DNA of 64,000 bases, taken from contig NZ_JAIMJA010000016.1 in assembly GCF_021295315.1 (NCBI RefSeq), forward strand, positions 51,837 through 115,836, given 5' to 3'. The notes beneath the pieces were generated by a model that was given only the letters and a program-made list of their open reading frames with translations, made no database searches and was not told where the DNA came from. Below, piece after piece: positions 42,979-53,709 of the stretch. Position 1 is the stretch's first letter, and the number at the start of each line of letters is the position of its first letter. The position numbers were made by a program, and so were the translations under genes. The stretch comes from Motilimonas cestriensis. GTDB lineage: Bacteria > Pseudomonadota > Gammaproteobacteria > Enterobacterales > CBDFNC01.

Positions 42979-44316
42979 ATGGAACAAGACATTAGCCAAG
43001 TGATTTCACAAATCTCTGCAGCCCCTTTAGAGCAGCAGGATGCCTTGTTTAATTTGGCGGAAAAAGAGCTCGACGATGGTGCAATAGCACTGATTCTAGA
43101 ATCTCAACCCATTGAAAAGCGTATTCACTTATGGCGTAGCCTGTCGTTAAATCACAGTGTTGATGTATTGACTGAAATGCGCTCGGATGCGCGATACTCG
43201 ATTATCCAAAGCCTTTCGTCAATTGAGTTAGACTTAGTTTTATCTCGTTTAGACAACGCCGACCTAATCGAATGGGCCGACTATTTACCCGATGAAATAG
43301 TACAAAAAGCCTTAAGCTTGATCGATGAACAAGAGATTGAGCTATATGATCAAGCAAACGAATATAACGATGAAGAAATAGGCCGTTACGCCGAACGAAA
43401 AATGTGGGTGCTGGCAAAAAGCTTACGGGTGCGCCACGCCCTAAGATTAATCAGCCGGGATCCCAGTAATACCCAACCAACCATTTACCTAGTAGATAAA
43501 CATGGCACTTACTACGCAACATTAGCGACACATAAATTACTCAATGCACCATTGGACGCTCCAGTATTATCCTTGGCGGATCAAGAGCAACCCGCACTTC
43601 AAGCCGATTTAGGGCTATTAGAAGCATCAGAGCTGATTGAGCATGCTGAATATGACTGCCTACCCATAGTCAATGAGCATAACCGCTTGATCGGCCAAAT
43701 TAGTGTGCGTCTGGGGATGTCGATTATTCGCGAAGAATATGAAACCACCTTAATGGCACGCGCCGGTTTAAGTGAAAGTGAAGATTTATTCGCGCCAGTG
43801 ATCGACAGCGCGAAAAAACGCGCTGTTTGGCTGGGAATAAACCTTGTTACAGCGATTTTTGCTTCCATCACCATTGGCTTGTTTGAAGACGTGATTTCCG
43901 AAGTGGTTGCATTAGCAGTACTGATGCCAATCGTTGCTTCTATGGGTGGTATCGCCGGTAGCCAAACATTAACCTTGATGATCCGCGCGATGGCGCTGAA
44001 TCAAGTTTCTGCTGGTAACTTAATATCTCTAATTAAAAATGAGTGTGGTATTGGCGCATTAAATGGTTTGCTGTGGGCGCTTGTTATTGGCTTACTGGCG
44101 GGGCTTTGGTTCCAATCGCCAATGATCGGCGCGATTATCGCGTTAGCCATCTGTATCAACATTATCACCGCCGCGTTATTCGGCGTGCTCATTCCAATGG
44201 TATTAGACAAGCTAAAACTCGACCCTGCATTAGCGGGCTCAGTGGTGTTAACCACGGTGACCGATGTGGTTGGATTTTTTGCTTTCTTAGGCACGGCGAC
44301 AATGCTGATCCTGTAA
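42979..44316 (+). CDS. mgtE: Magnesium transporter MgtE
   Basis: 445-residue inner-membrane Mg2+ transporter. N-terminal acidic domain with helical repeats (~1-125), CBS pair (~125-255; CLPIVNEHNRLIGQISV) that senses Mg2+, then five helices (GINLVTAIFASITIGLF; ALAVLMPIVASMGGIAGSQTLTL; LALAICINIITAALFGVLIPMVL). The pore helix region AGSQTLT is conserved. AGGAGG precedes the ATG. The small MscS-like gene just upstream may share its promoter. Confidence 0.92.
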   Translation: MEQDISQVISQISAAPLEQQDALFNLAEKELDDGAIALILESQPIEKRIHLWRSLSLNHSVDVLTEMRSDARYSIIQSLSSIELDLVLSRLDNADLIEWADYLPDEIVQKALSLIDEQEIELYDQANEYNDEEIGRYAERKMWVLAKSLRVRHALRLISRDPSNTQPTIYLVDKHGTYYATLATHKLLNAPLDAPVLSLADQEQPALQADLGLLEASELIEHAEYDCLPIVNEHNRLIGQISVRLGMSIIREEYETTLMARAGLSESEDLFAPVIDSAKKRAVWLGINLVTAIFASITIGLFEDVISEVVALAVLMPIVASMGGIAGSQTLTLMIRAMALNQVSAGNLISLIKNECGIGALNGLLWALVIGLLAGLWFQSPMIGAIIALAICINIITAALFGVLIPMVLDKLKLDPALAGSVVLTTVTDVVGFFAFLGTATMLIL

Positions 44317-44327
44317 TTAACAAGTAT

Positions 44328-44357
44328 AAAAAAACCAGCATCGACGCTGGTTTTTTT
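44328..44357 (+). terminator. Terminator after mgtE
   Basis: AAAAAACCAGC / GCTGGTTTTTTT with a 6-nt loop, about 12 nt after the mgtE stop and just before the convergent AstE-like gene stop. Symmetry also allows it to serve the minus strand. Confidence 0.92.
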
Positions 44358-44372
44358 AGTTAGCTTAGATAG

Positions 44373-45452
44373 TTAAGGCTGAGAGCTGCCACTATCATGG
44401 ACAAACCCGGCACGTAATAACTCTTCATCGGCATCAATCACTTCACCAATATAAGTGCCCACTTGTTGCTCGACCAAGTGATCAGACTCAGCAAAAAAAG
44501 CAATATGGAACACAGCGTCGCCTTCGTTCGCCAGCGGTAAAGTTTGCTGGCCAATGACGATGCCGCTACGCGGCGCTTTTAGTTCCCACTCACCATGCCC
44601 CAACGGAGCGCTGATATAAGCCAAGATTTGGCCTTTATTGACCCGCTCTCCTAAATAGACTTGGCTACGTAACATACCATCGCTTTCAGCGCGAACCCAA
44701 CTGCTTGAGCGCGCAATCACCGGCTCACTCAAACGCTTTTTACGCGACGACCGCAGCATGCCTAAGCTGCGCATGACGCGCTCTACACCTTGAAGACCAG
44801 CCGCGATTGCGATTGGATCAAACCTTAATGCTTCTCCCGCTTCATAGGTAATAACGGGCACATTTAAATTTTCTGCTTCGCTACGCAACGAACCATCACG
44901 CAGTGATGCATCAATGATCACTGGCGTGCCAAATGCCAACGCCATAGCATTAGTGGCAGGGTTATCTAAATTAGCGCGAATTTGCGGCAAGTTAGTGCGA
45001 TGAATAGCGCCAGTATGTAAATCAATAATGTGCGAGCAATGTTTGACGATGTTATCAAAAAACATATGGGCCATACGCGAGCCTAACGAGCCTCTTGCCG
45101 ACCCCGGAAAGCACCGGTTTAAGTCGCGGCGATCAGGTAGATATCTGGATTTATGAATAAAGCCAAATACATTCACCACCGGCACGGCCACTAAAGTCCC
45201 TCTAAGCTGTTGCGGGTTAATTTTCGCTAACAACTGACGAACGATTTCCACACCATTAAGCTCATCACCATGAATCGCGGCGCATACCATTAGCACGGGG
45301 CCTTGATAAGCCCCATTAATCACTTCAATGGGGAAGTCCAACGTGGAGTGGGTATATAGCTTCGCCGCTTCTAACGCTAATGTTTTACGCTCACCCGGTA
45401 GGATTTCCTCACCCAGTAAGGTAAATGACCGATTCTTTTTAGCCCTTGCCAC
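44373..45452 (-). CDS. Succinylglutamate desuccinylase/aspartoacylase-like (AstE-type) protein
   Basis: M14-like metal hydrolase of about 360 residues. Zinc ligands: [14 protein letters not shown] (H...E) and [16 protein letters not shown] (H). The C-terminal part resembles a biotinyl/lipoyl-type beta barrel ([24 protein letters not shown]), as seen in the DUF3106-like members of this group. It follows rimK as in the rimB-rimK-astE-like triad. Start is uncertain: a GTG at 45452 has AAGGA 9 nt upstream and overlaps rimK by 14 nt; the frame extends to 45491. Substrate unknown; possible removal of glutamates or processing linked to RimK. Confidence 0.8.
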   Translation of the reverse strand: MARAKKNRSFTLLGEEILPGERKTLALEAAKLYTHSTLDFPIEVINGAYQGPVLMVCAAIHGDELNGVEIVRQLLAKINPQQLRGTLVAVPVVNVFGFIHKSRYLPDRRDLNRCFPGSARGSLGSRMAHMFFDNIVKHCSHIIDLHTGAIHRTNLPQIRANLDNPATNAMALAFGTPVIIDASLRDGSLRSEAENLNVPVITYEAGEALRFDPIAIAAGLQGVERVMRSLGMLRSSRKKRLSEPVIARSSSWVRAESDGMLRSQVYLGERVNKGQILAYISAPLGHGEWELKAPRSGIVIGQQTLPLANEGDAVFHIAFFAESDHLVEQQVGTYIGEVIDADEELLRAGFVHDSGSSQP

Positions 45453-46344
45453 GTGTCGCTGTCCTTTTTGATGCCGCATTTTGCTCGACAAAATCGATCA
45501 CCAACGAAGCAATATCTTTGCCTGTTGCCTTTTCAATGCCTTCTAAGCCCGGCGAGGAGTTGACTTCCATCACGAGTGGGCCACGGCTTGAGCGTAATAA
45601 ATCAACCCCCGCCACATTAAGCCCCATGGCTTTGGCTGCCGCAATCGCAGTGCGACGCTCAGCTGGGGTAATTTTCACTAAAGAAGCACTGCCGCCACGG
45701 TGTAAGTTAGAGCGGAATTCGCCTTCACCCGCTTGGCGTTTCATCGCAGCGATCACTTTTTCACCAATGACAAAACAGCGAATATCCGCGCCACCTGCTT
45801 CTTTAATGTACTCCTGTACCATAATGTTAGCTTTTAGGCCCATAAAGGCTTCAATAACACTTTCCGCTGCTTTACGCGTTTCCGCCAATACTACGCCAAT
45901 ACCTTGGGTGCCCTCTAACAGCTTAATCACCACAGGTGCACCACCAACCATGTCTAATAAATCTTTAACATCATCTGGCTTACTGGCAAACCCCGTAATA
46001 GGCATGCCAGTACCTTTGCGCGACAGTAATTGCATTGAGCGTAGCTTGTCACGCGAACGGGTGATCGCCACCGACTCATTAACTGGGTACACGCCCATCA
46101 TTTCAAACTGGCGCAAAACCGCACAACCATAAAAGGTAACGGATGCGCCGATGCGTGGAATAATCGCATCGAAGCCGCTTAATTCTTCACCTTTAAAATG
46201 AATTTCAGGTTGCTCTGAATTGATGTTCATATAACAACGCAGCGCATCTATCACTTTAACTTCGTGGCCGCGCTGCTCACACGCTTCAATCAGGCGACGA
46301 GTGGAATAAAGATTTCTGTTACGAGATAAAATACCAATTTTCAT
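45439..46344 (-). CDS. rimK: Alpha-L-glutamate ligase RimK
   Basis: 301-residue ATP-grasp ligase that adds glutamate residues to ribosomal protein S6 and makes poly-alpha-glutamate. [21 protein letters not shown] matches E. coli RimK; ATP-grasp lysine/glycine loop is [17 protein letters not shown]; Mg2+ site is [24 protein letters not shown]. Lies 12 nt after the RimB-like gene. Confidence 0.94.
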   Translation of the reverse strand: MKIGILSRNRNLYSTRRLIEACEQRGHEVKVIDALRCYMNINSEQPEIHFKGEELSGFDAIIPRIGASVTFYGCAVLRQFEMMGVYPVNESVAITRSRDKLRSMQLLSRKGTGMPITGFASKPDDVKDLLDMVGGAPVVIKLLEGTQGIGVVLAETRKAAESVIEAFMGLKANIMVQEYIKEAGGADIRCFVIGEKVIAAMKRQAGEGEFRSNLHRGGSASLVKITPAERRTAIAAAKAMGLNVAGVDLLRSSRGPLVMEVNSSPGLEGIEKATGKDIASLVIDFVEQNAASKRTATRGKG

Positions 46345-46356
46345 TACATTTAGTTC

Positions 46357-46788
46357 CTAGTGGCTGGCAAGGTATGAACCTTCCGGATCCACAATTATGC
46401 GACCGTTCATCGCGGTGCGCCCTAACAGCATTCTGAACATCATGCTGTCGCGATTTGTTAGGGTTATTTCTATCGGCCAAGACTGCGCCGCTATCTCAAG
46501 CTTAGTCGTAATCACGTAACGCGTTTCGGTATGACCACCAGAGTCGGTCACCTTACGTTGATCTGAAACCGGTGCTTCACAAATGAGTTCAACATCATTA
46601 TTTTGTTGCTCTGGGTGTAGCCAAAAACGTACCCAAGTGGCGTTATCGCGCTCAAACTCTTCAATTTTAAATGCATGTAAGCAGGACGTTCTTGCGCCTG
46701 TGTCTACCTTAGCTTTGATCTGTGAAATACCCAATTCTGGCAAGGCAACCCACTCTCGCCACCCCACCTTTAATTTGTTCTGATCCAC
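46357..46788 (-). CDS. RimB-like retropepsin-type zinc protease
   Basis: 143-residue member of the ATP-dependent zinc protease/RimB family. Motif [14 protein letters not shown] contains the aspartyl-protease DTG. In Pseudomonas rimABK loci it counters RimK by removing modified S6 tails or protecting it. Start is a GTG with AAGGAG 6 nt upstream; an overlapping ATG one frame off gives only a short peptide. First gene of the triad. Confidence 0.83.
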   Translation of the reverse strand: MDQNKLKVGWREWVALPELGISQIKAKVDTGARTSCLHAFKIEEFERDNATWVRFWLHPEQQNNDVELICEAPVSDQRKVTDSGGHTETRYVITTKLEIAAQSWPIEITLTNRDSMMFRMLLGRTAMNGRIIVDPEGSYLASH

Positions 46789-46910
46789 ATGAAACTCCTT
46801 TGCGCCAACCCATGCTTAATTGAGATTATTAAGGGGCATGCTTTTTATACCTAAACCCTTAACCACACAAGCAAAATAACACGACCTTGTAATTATTTAT
46901 AGCAACCACG

Positions 46911-46964
46911 TATATACCCAATCAACTTGAAGATGCATGCATCTCCAAGTTGATTGGGTATATA
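46911..46964. repeat. 54-bp near-perfect palindrome
   Basis: TATATACCCAATCAACTTG / CAAGTTGATTGGGTATATA flanks AGATGCATGCATCT, itself perfectly self-complementary; only one base pair is mismatched across the whole palindrome. Present in the gap between the RimB-like gene and zntB. Shorter or decayed relatives lie at 24559 and 26914. Confidence 0.85.
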
Positions 46965-47027
46965 GTTATACTCTAGTGCTTTTCCGCTATGATAGGGCAC
47001 TAATTGTCCACTTAATGAGAATTTAAC

Positions 47028-48008
47028 ATGCCGATAAATGGTCTAGTTCATGGCTTATTACTCGATGGTAAAGGTGGTGCAACTCCTGTTGATACTCATC
47101 AAGCCATAACAGAATGGCGCCCTGAAGATGGTAAACTATGGCTGCATTTTGATTATACTGACGCGACGTCGCGCCACTGGATAACACAAGAGTCAGGCCT
47201 ATCTGAACATGTCGTTGATGCATTGTTAGCTGGGGAAACTCGGCCGCGAGTAACAGGGACTAACTACGGCAGTGCCAGCTTAATCTTTCTGCGTGGCGTC
47301 AATTTAAACCCAACTGAAACCCCTGAAGATATGGTCTCGATTCGCCTATATGTTGATGACAACCGCATTATCAGTACGCGAAAACGCCGTCTGTTGTCTA
47401 TTGACGATATTCGCAAACAACTGGCGCAGGGTGATGGACCCACTTGTATTACGGAAGTGATCAGTTCCCTGACTGAGCGACTCACCATGCGGATGCAGCA
47501 TGTTATCGATAATTTAGAGCAACGTATCGACAACATAGAAGATGAACTTTACCAAGAAGAAGAGTTAACAATCGGCCAAGAGATATCTTCTATTCGCCGT
47601 CAAACCATTACCTTAAAGCGCTATATTGCACCGCAACAAGCGGCACTGAGTAAGCTTTATGAAAGTAATTACCCCTGGATTGACGAAGCGTTTCGGCATG
47701 AGTTTAAAGAAACGGCCAACCATTTGATGCGTTATGTTGAAGAGTTAGAGGTGATTGTAGAGCGCGCCCAAATTGCTTACGAAGAGCGATCGGACCTGCT
47801 GTCGGAACAATTAAACCAGCGCATGTATGTAATGTCAGTGGTGGCCGCGATTTTTTTACCGTTAGGCTTTTTAACTGGGCTGCTAGGCATTAACGTCGGT
47901 GGCATCCCGGGCTCTGAAAACCCTGCTGCATTTTACATTTTCATTGCTTTGCTAGTGTCATTAACCGGCTCACTCATTGGCTTGTTTTGGTGGAAAAAAT
48001 GGTTGTAA
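47028..48008 (+). CDS. zntB: Zinc transporter ZntB (CorA family)
   Basis: 326-residue membrane transporter. Large cytoplasmic N-terminal domain (~1-265), then two membrane helices (VMSVVAAIFLPLGFLTGLLG and FYIFIALLVSLTGSLIGLFWW) with the family GxN loop as GINVGG. Sequence resembles ZntB rather than CorA. Zn2+ export or uptake is debated for this family. GAGAA precedes the ATG. Confidence 0.86.
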   Translation: MPINGLVHGLLLDGKGGATPVDTHQAITEWRPEDGKLWLHFDYTDATSRHWITQESGLSEHVVDALLAGETRPRVTGTNYGSASLIFLRGVNLNPTETPEDMVSIRLYVDDNRIISTRKRRLLSIDDIRKQLAQGDGPTCITEVISSLTERLTMRMQHVIDNLEQRIDNIEDELYQEEELTIGQEISSIRRQTITLKRYIAPQQAALSKLYESNYPWIDEAFRHEFKETANHLMRYVEELEVIVERAQIAYEERSDLLSEQLNQRMYVMSVVAAIFLPLGFLTGLLGINVGGIPGSENPAAFYIFIALLVSLTGSLIGLFWWKKWL

Positions 48009-48026
48009 GACGATTATTTAGGCATA

Positions 48027-48053
48027 AAAAAACGGCATGTACTGCCGTTTTTT
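48027..48053 (+). terminator. Terminator after zntB
   Basis: AAAAACGGCA / TGCCGTTTTT arms with a 5-nt loop and flanking A and T runs, 19 nt after the stop. Usable from both sides between convergent genes. Confidence 0.9.
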
Positions 48054-48069
48054 GCATCTTTTGTGATGT

Positions 48070-48411
48070 TTACTCTTCGTCTTCTTCGGTTTCTACTTCA
48101 CGACTGAGTTGGCTCTTATTTGGATTACCGGTTACGCCAAAGAACGTCTTGCCTTTCGCTAACGTACGGTACTTAATCCATACCTTCTCAACAACTGATT
48201 CAGCCGGCAGTTCGCCTTGCGCCACTTTAACAAAACGCGCTTCTTCATCAGTCATGGGCGATTGCTCACCTTTAGCTAAAGCCATCAAAGAGTGTCCAAT
48301 ACCTTCTAATAGCTCTGCTTCCTTGATGGTAAAATCACCACTACGCTTAAAACCATAAGGAAAAGACTGGTCGTCATAGAAAGCTTTACCACATACAAAA
48401 CTGGTAGCCAT
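48070..48411 (-). CDS. maoP: MaoP (YifE, DUF413) macrodomain protein
   Basis: 113-residue protein matching E. coli MaoP/YifE: SFPYGFKRSGDFTIKEAELLE is the key block. In E. coli MaoP with the maoS site organises the Ori macrodomain. ATG 48411 has AAGGA 9 nt upstream; the frame runs to 48447. The divergent gene is hdfR, as in E. coli. Confidence 0.9.
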   Translation of the reverse strand: MATSFVCGKAFYDDQSFPYGFKRSGDFTIKEAELLEGIGHSLMALAKGEQSPMTDEEARFVKVAQGELPAESVVEKVWIKYRTLAKGKTFFGVTGNPNKSQLSREVETEEDEE

Positions 48412-48518
48412 AATTAATTTTCCTTCTTTTGCTGATTTTAGTTGCATTCAGCTGAATCTTAGTCATTATTCGCAATTACTAAATCAAAATTTTTTTTCCT
48501 CTAGCGTGAAGGTTTTTG

Positions 48519-49364
48519 ATGGACACCGAACTACTTAAAACCTTTTTAGAAGTGGGTCATACTCGCCACTTTGGCAAGGCCGCAGAAAACTTATATCTCA
48601 CCCCTTCAGCGGTCAGTTTTAGAATAAAACAGCTAGAAGGCCTATTAGGCGTGGAGCTATTTAGTCGCCACCGCAACAACATTCAAATAACCCCTGCGGG
48701 TGAACGGATGCGGCCCTACGCAGAAGCGATGTTAAACGCTTGGGATCGCGCACAGCAAGATATCGCGCTCAGTGAAAACAATGCATTACAGCTATCGATT
48801 GGTGCAGCCCCTAACCTTTGGGACGCGTTTTTACAGCCCTATATCAATTTGGTTTATACCTCACTGCCCGGACTGGCTTTACGTGCAGACGTTATCTCAC
48901 CACAGTTAATGTCGCGTCAATTGCTTGAGCGCAGTTTGGATATTGCAGTATTGTTTGATCCACCTAAGGTTGACGATATTAAGCGTGAGCTGTTGCAGCA
49001 AGTTGAGTTGGTGATGGTCAGCAGTGATATGAGTTGCGATCCGTTAGTCGAAAATATAAAGAACTATATTAAAGTTGACTGGGGAACGGCATTTAATATG
49101 CAACATGCCCGAGAGTTCTCAGACTTACCTCAGCCCATTTTACATACCAGCTCAGTGCGCATCGGGTTAGACTTTATGCTGCAAAATGGTGGTGCCGCTT
49201 TTTTACCCCAAGCTTTGATTCAATCATATGTTGAAGCTGGCGAGTTAGTACAAATAGCTGATGCTATTAGTCTAGAGCGCAGCGTTTATGCGGCTTACTT
49301 ACCCGATAGCGATCGTATTGAGCAAATTCAGCAAGTGGTTAAGTATTTTCAAAACGCGCAATAA
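48519..49364 (+). CDS. hdfR: LysR-type regulator HdfR
   Basis: 281-residue LysR regulator. The N-terminus MDTELLKTFLEVGHTRHFGKAAENLYLTPSAVSFRIKQLE (HTH within) and RHRNNI match E. coli HdfR, which represses flagellar flhDC and activates gltBD. ATG 48519 is chosen over the TTG at 48516; AAGG lies upstream. Divergent from maoP with a 107-bp shared promoter region. Confidence 0.9.
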   Translation: MDTELLKTFLEVGHTRHFGKAAENLYLTPSAVSFRIKQLEGLLGVELFSRHRNNIQITPAGERMRPYAEAMLNAWDRAQQDIALSENNALQLSIGAAPNLWDAFLQPYINLVYTSLPGLALRADVISPQLMSRQLLERSLDIAVLFDPPKVDDIKRELLQQVELVMVSSDMSCDPLVENIKNYIKVDWGTAFNMQHAREFSDLPQPILHTSSVRIGLDFMLQNGGAAFLPQALIQSYVEAGELVQIADAISLERSVYAAYLPDSDRIEQIQQVVKYFQNAQ

Positions 49365-49393
49365 AAAAGGATAGTGCAATATCATCCTTTTTT
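49363..49393. terminator. Bidirectional terminator between hdfR and fadA
   Basis: AAAAAAGGAT / ATCCTTTTTT with an 11-nt loop, beginning at the hdfR stop and 14 nt before the end of fadA. The A run on one side and T run on the other serve both transcripts. Confidence 0.88.
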
Positions 49394-49406
49394 ATCGAAC
49401 AGCGAG

Positions 49407-50582
49407 TTAGTTTTTAACTCGCTCAAACACCGTTGCGATGCCTTGCCCTAAACCGATACACATGGTGGCTAAACCAAATTGGGCATCTTGGCTTTGCATT
49501 ACATTAAGTAAGGTGGTGCAAATACGCGCACCAGAACAGCCTAATGGGTGCCCTAAGGCAATCGCACCACCGTTCAAATTGACCTTGCTTTGCCAGTCAT
49601 CCAGTTGCAACGCTTGCAACACCGCTAACGACTGCGCAGCAAATGCCTCATTGAGCTCGATCACCTGCATGTCAGCTAAACTTAACTGCGCTCGCTGCAG
49701 CGCTTTGTGTGATGCCTCAACAGGCCCTAAGCCCATCACCGAAGGCTCACAGCCAGAAATAGCCATGCTGCGCACTTTTGCCTTTATCGGTAATCCAAGT
49801 CGCTTGGCTTTAGCCTCACTCATTAACAACAGGGCAGCTGCGCCATCGGATAAAGCAGAAGAAGTTGCGGCTGTAATCGAGCCATGGACGGGGTCAAACA
49901 CTGGACGCAGCTGTGCTAGCTGCTCAAGATTGGTTTCACTTCTTATTACTTCATCAAACTCGATGGCACTTAAGCAACCATGTTGATCATGCCCCAAGGT
50001 GCTGACCACTTCATTCGCAAACAGGCCAGCTTGACTAGCAGCATAAGCTTGTTGATGTGATCGGACAGCAAATTCGTCTTGTTGCTGCCGTGAGATTGAA
50101 AATTTACGCGCCAGCAGTTCAGCGGTCAGTCCCATCATACCCGCCGCTTTAGCCGAATATTTAGCAATACCGGGATGAAAGTCGACGCCATGCGTCATGG
50201 GCAAATGCCCCATGTGCTCTACGCCGCCCACCAGCATCACCTCGCCGTCACCACACATAATGGCACGCGTGGCATCGTGCAGCGCTTGCATTGACGAGCC
50301 GCACAGCCGATTCACCGTCACCGCACCAATATTAACTGGCAACCCAGCCAGCAATGCGGCATTGCGGGCAATATTAAAGCCTTGCTCTAACGTCTGCTGG
50401 ACACAGCCCCAATAGATATCTTCGACGTCATCAGCCATTAACGCATCATTACGTCGCAGTAGCTGTTGCATTAAATGGGCACTTAAGTCCTCTGCGCGAA
50501 CATGACGATAAATTCCCCCTTTACTGCGCCCCATTGGCGTGCGGATCGCATCAACCACGACCACTGAATTTAATTCAGCCAT
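49407..50582 (-). CDS. fadA: 3-ketoacyl-CoA thiolase FadA
   Basis: 391-residue beta-subunit of the aerobic fatty-acid oxidation complex; cleaves 3-ketoacyl-CoA. Catalytic Cys in [14 protein letters not shown], the His-rich [16 protein letters not shown] and the CIGLGQG ending (second Cys) are all intact. AAGGAG precedes the ATG. Follows fadB by 12 nt. Confidence 0.97.
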   Translation of the reverse strand: MAELNSVVVVDAIRTPMGRSKGGIYRHVRAEDLSAHLMQQLLRRNDALMADDVEDIYWGCVQQTLEQGFNIARNAALLAGLPVNIGAVTVNRLCGSSMQALHDATRAIMCGDGEVMLVGGVEHMGHLPMTHGVDFHPGIAKYSAKAAGMMGLTAELLARKFSISRQQQDEFAVRSHQQAYAASQAGLFANEVVSTLGHDQHGCLSAIEFDEVIRSETNLEQLAQLRPVFDPVHGSITAATSSALSDGAAALLLMSEAKAKRLGLPIKAKVRSMAISGCEPSVMGLGPVEASHKALQRAQLSLADMQVIELNEAFAAQSLAVLQALQLDDWQSKVNLNGGAIALGHPLGCSGARICTTLLNVMQSQDAQFGLATMCIGLGQGIATVFERVKN

Positions 50583-50594
50583 AGCTTCGCTCCT

Positions 50595-52739
50595 TTAATA
50601 GTAAATTTCGCCAGCAATGGCTTTTTGTCTAAGGGATTCAGGGACCTGATATAAACTCCCTAAATGACTAAGGGCATCGGCTTTAGCAATAAATTCAACT
50701 AAGCCGAGATGTTGCAACCAGGCAATAGCGCCACCACGAAAAGGTGGAAAACCTAAGCCATAAACCAGTGCGATATCCGCTTGTGCAGGACAATCAATAA
50801 TACCTTCATCTAAACAGTGCAGTACTTCGTTAACCATTGGGATCATAAGGTAATCGATGATTTCTTCATCCTCGATGACGGCATCAACAGGGTAATGTTG
50901 AGCGAGTAAATCATATGCCGACGAAGCGATTTCTTTAACAAACAAGCCATTTTTGTCGCGGCCATAATGATAAAAGCCTTCGCCATTTTTCTGGCCAAAA
51001 CGCTGAGCTTGATAAAATATATCAATACAATCCGTTTGTTGTTTAGCCATCCGCGTAGGATAACCTTGCGCCATCACTTCACCGGCATGATGAGCGGTGT
51101 CAATACCAACCACATCAAGCAGATAGGCCGGCCCCATCGGCCAGCCAAACTGGCCTTCCATGACCTTATCGATTTGGGCAAAATCCACACCTTTAGCAAT
51201 TAAATAGGTAAAGCCAAAAAAGTAAGGGAAGAGCACTCGGTTAACAAAAAAGCCGGGGCAGTCGTTCACAACAACGGCTGATTTACCCATTTTGCTAGCC
51301 AATGCCACCACGGTATTAATGGTTTCTTCTGATGTTTGATCGCCACGGATCACTTCTACCAGCGGCATGCGGTGAACAGGGTTAAAGAAATGCATACCAC
51401 AAAAACGCTCGGGGTTGGTTAAGCTTCTTGATAATAAGGAAATAGGAATTGTGGAGGTATTACTGGCTAACACGCAATCTTGACTAACATGCTGCTCTGT
51501 TTCTGCCAACACTTGCGCTTTTACTTTGGGGTGTTCGACAACGGCTTCTATCACCACATCGGCATTAGAGAGAGAGCCGTAATGTAAACTCGGTATGATA
51601 TTAATGAGGGTTTCACCTAAGGTTTGGCCATCAATTCGGCCCCGTTCAAGTTGCTTATTAAGTAACTTATTGGCTTCTCGCATGCCTAACTTAAGCGCCC
51701 CAGGGTTGATGTCTTTCATCACGGTTGTTAACTGATTGCTCGCACCTTGATAAGCGATCCCTCCGCCCATGATACCTGCACCTAGCACGGCTAAATGCTG
51801 AACATCTTTGCCTTGTTTAGCTATTTTTTTAGCTTGTTGCTTAAGGTTTTGATCATTAAGAAAAATGCCCACCAGCGAACGGGCGACATTGGTTTTAGCC
51901 AGTTTGACGAAGTGCTTATTTTCAACCATCAAAGCTTCATCACGCGCTAACCCAGCTGCCTTTTCGATAGCTTTCACCGCAGTAATCGGTGCAGGATAAT
52001 GATGACCGGCTTTGGCTGCGACCATAGCATTGGCGGTAGCAAAACACATACCCGCCTCAACAGCACTTAAGGTTAATGGTGATTTTTTTTGCTGACGTCG
52101 TGCTTGCCAATCTAGCTTGCCAGCAATCGCTGCACGCAACATGTCTAAAGCGGCATGCTGCAGGTGTTCATGGTCAACCACCGCATCAAGCACGCCCACC
52201 GCCAGTGCCGCTTGGGCGTGAAACTGCTTACCCGTAGTGATCCAGAGCAGAGCATTATCAGCGCCTATCAAGCGCGGTAATCGCACCGAACCGCCAAATC
52301 CGGGCATAATGCCCAGTTTTACTTCGGGCAAGCCAATCACTAAAGAAGACGTCGCAATCCGATAATCACTGGCCAGCGCACATTCACAACCGCCACCCAG
52401 GGCAAAACCACGCATGGCAGTGATGGTAGGCACATTAAGATCTTCTAATCGATTAAAGATGTCATTGGCTTTAATCAACCATTCACTTAACTCATTATCA
52501 GGCAACGCAAACTTAGGCAAAAACTCGGTAATATCAGCGCCCACCATAAAGTCAGCCTTATTATGGCTAACAATCACCCCCGACAACTCACTCATACCTT
52601 GTAAACATTGCAACGCTTGATCGAAAGAGACTAAGGTGCATTGGTCAAATTTGTTCACTGAACCCGCACTGTCGAAACGAATTTCAGCTATTCCATGCTC
52701 GTGCTGTATCACACTAAGTGCATCACTTTGATATAACAT
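50595..52739 (-). CDS. fadB: Fatty-acid oxidation complex alpha subunit FadB
   Basis: 714-residue multifunctional enzyme: N-terminal enoyl-CoA hydratase/isomerase ([37 protein letters not shown]) and C-terminal 3-hydroxyacyl-CoA dehydrogenase ([20 protein letters not shown] loop; [14 protein letters not shown]). ATG 52739 has AGGAGG upstream; the frame runs to 52796. Operon fadB-fadA. FadR and fatty-acid control is typical but I could not identify a FadR site by eye. Confidence 0.97.
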   Translation of the reverse strand: MLYQSDALSVIQHEHGIAEIRFDSAGSVNKFDQCTLVSFDQALQCLQGMSELSGVIVSHNKADFMVGADITEFLPKFALPDNELSEWLIKANDIFNRLEDLNVPTITAMRGFALGGGCECALASDYRIATSSLVIGLPEVKLGIMPGFGGSVRLPRLIGADNALLWITTGKQFHAQAALAVGVLDAVVDHEHLQHAALDMLRAAIAGKLDWQARRQQKKSPLTLSAVEAGMCFATANAMVAAKAGHHYPAPITAVKAIEKAAGLARDEALMVENKHFVKLAKTNVARSLVGIFLNDQNLKQQAKKIAKQGKDVQHLAVLGAGIMGGGIAYQGASNQLTTVMKDINPGALKLGMREANKLLNKQLERGRIDGQTLGETLINIIPSLHYGSLSNADVVIEAVVEHPKVKAQVLAETEQHVSQDCVLASNTSTIPISLLSRSLTNPERFCGMHFFNPVHRMPLVEVIRGDQTSEETINTVVALASKMGKSAVVVNDCPGFFVNRVLFPYFFGFTYLIAKGVDFAQIDKVMEGQFGWPMGPAYLLDVVGIDTAHHAGEVMAQGYPTRMAKQQTDCIDIFYQAQRFGQKNGEGFYHYGRDKNGLFVKEIASSAYDLLAQHYPVDAVIEDEEIIDYLMIPMVNEVLHCLDEGIIDCPAQADIALVYGLGFPPFRGGAIAWLQHLGLVEFIAKADALSHLGSLYQVPESLRQKAIAGEIYY

Positions 52740-53021
52740 TGAACCTCCTTGCCCCCCTGCTGCGTAACAACAATACGGAGAGAAAATATTCCTCATTTGA
52801 TTCTAAGTTTAGACAGGGAATATAAACAAGGCGTGACATTTATTAGAAACTAGCAACAACCACCAACGACTAAATGCTCAATTAAACAATCTATTAGCCA
52901 CACGAGAAATTTAGGAATTAACTAGTTAACCATAATTCATAAAAACTTGATAAATTAACTAGCACTTTTGACTTATTACTCTATTATTGGCTTTATTGTT
53001 ACAAAATAGGGGAGACCTACG

Positions 53022-53222
53022 ATGAGAGAGATAATTGCACTCGGTATTCTGATTCCAACTATGCTGATTACCTTGTTTGCGCTACATCAGCACACATTGT
53101 TTGCTTTCCAGTTAGGGATTTTCTTACCAATAGCCATATTTCAATGTGCTTCCCAGCTATTAGAATTAAGCCAAAAAAAAGCCTCAGTCGTTCACATTAA
53201 ACACCATGGCTTTTACCAATAA
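53022..53222 (+). CDS. Small two-helix membrane protein
   Basis: 66 residues, two hydrophobic segments (IIALGILIPTMLITLFALH and FAFQLGIFLPIAIFQCASQLL) and a short basic tail. GGGGAG precedes the ATG. No family recognised; monocistronic. Confidence 0.55.
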   Translation: MREIIALGILIPTMLITLFALHQHTLFAFQLGIFLPIAIFQCASQLLELSQKKASVVHIKHHGFYQ

Positions 53223-53252
53223 CCTAAGATTAGACTGCGTAATAAATGGAAA

Positions 53253-53582
53253 TCACTGATTCAATAATTTAATGATGTAGTTAACAGCTTGACTGACTTG
53301 TGGGTCAATGGGCCCTTGGACCTGCAAGTCAGTCAAAGCTTTCTTTAAGACCTGCAGTTGCTTGGGTGTTGGTGGCTGATCATTAAGTAGTAATGTTTGC
53401 GCGTCCCCCTCTACCGATATTGCTAAGTGTATTTTATTCGAATCGGATAAATACAAGAACAAGTCCTCTGAATATGGGTCAACGCCATCTACAGTGAACG
53501 GCGGCGACAACACTTGCTCTTCAGCCTCAGCGGCGGTTAAACATAAATAAACGCTCAACACCATTAGGCAAACCTTCCACAT
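53253..53582 (-). CDS. Small secreted protein, unknown
   Basis: 109 residues: signal peptide (MWKVCLMVLSVYLCLTAAEA) then a soluble part. AAGGAG 6 nt upstream decides the start at 53582 rather than 53630. C-terminus is helical (PIDPQVSQAVNYIIKLLNQ). No family recognised. Confidence 0.6.
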   Translation of the reverse strand: MWKVCLMVLSVYLCLTAAEAEEQVLSPPFTVDGVDPYSEDLFLYLSDSNKIHLAISVEGDAQTLLLNDQPPTPKQLQVLKKALTDLQVQGPIDPQVSQAVNYIIKLLNQ

Positions 53583-53709
53583 ACGCGCTCCTTTTTCCTC
53601 TCTAGGGTTGGCGTTATCCAACCTCATCACTTAAAATAATGCGCTTACTTTATGGCTAGTGATAACTTTCTATCACAGCCTTACCTTAATCTAAGCACAA
53701 GGATAGGCA

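Noticed and set aside
45446..46132. 228-residue plus-strand ORF opposite rimK
   Set aside because: It is antisense to rimK, whose ATP-grasp motifs are intact; the ORF's Pro/Ser/Ala-rich composition is that of a shadow frame.
49438..49986. 182-residue plus-strand ORF opposite fadA
   Set aside because: Antisense to fadA with intact catalytic residues; no RBS or domain seen.
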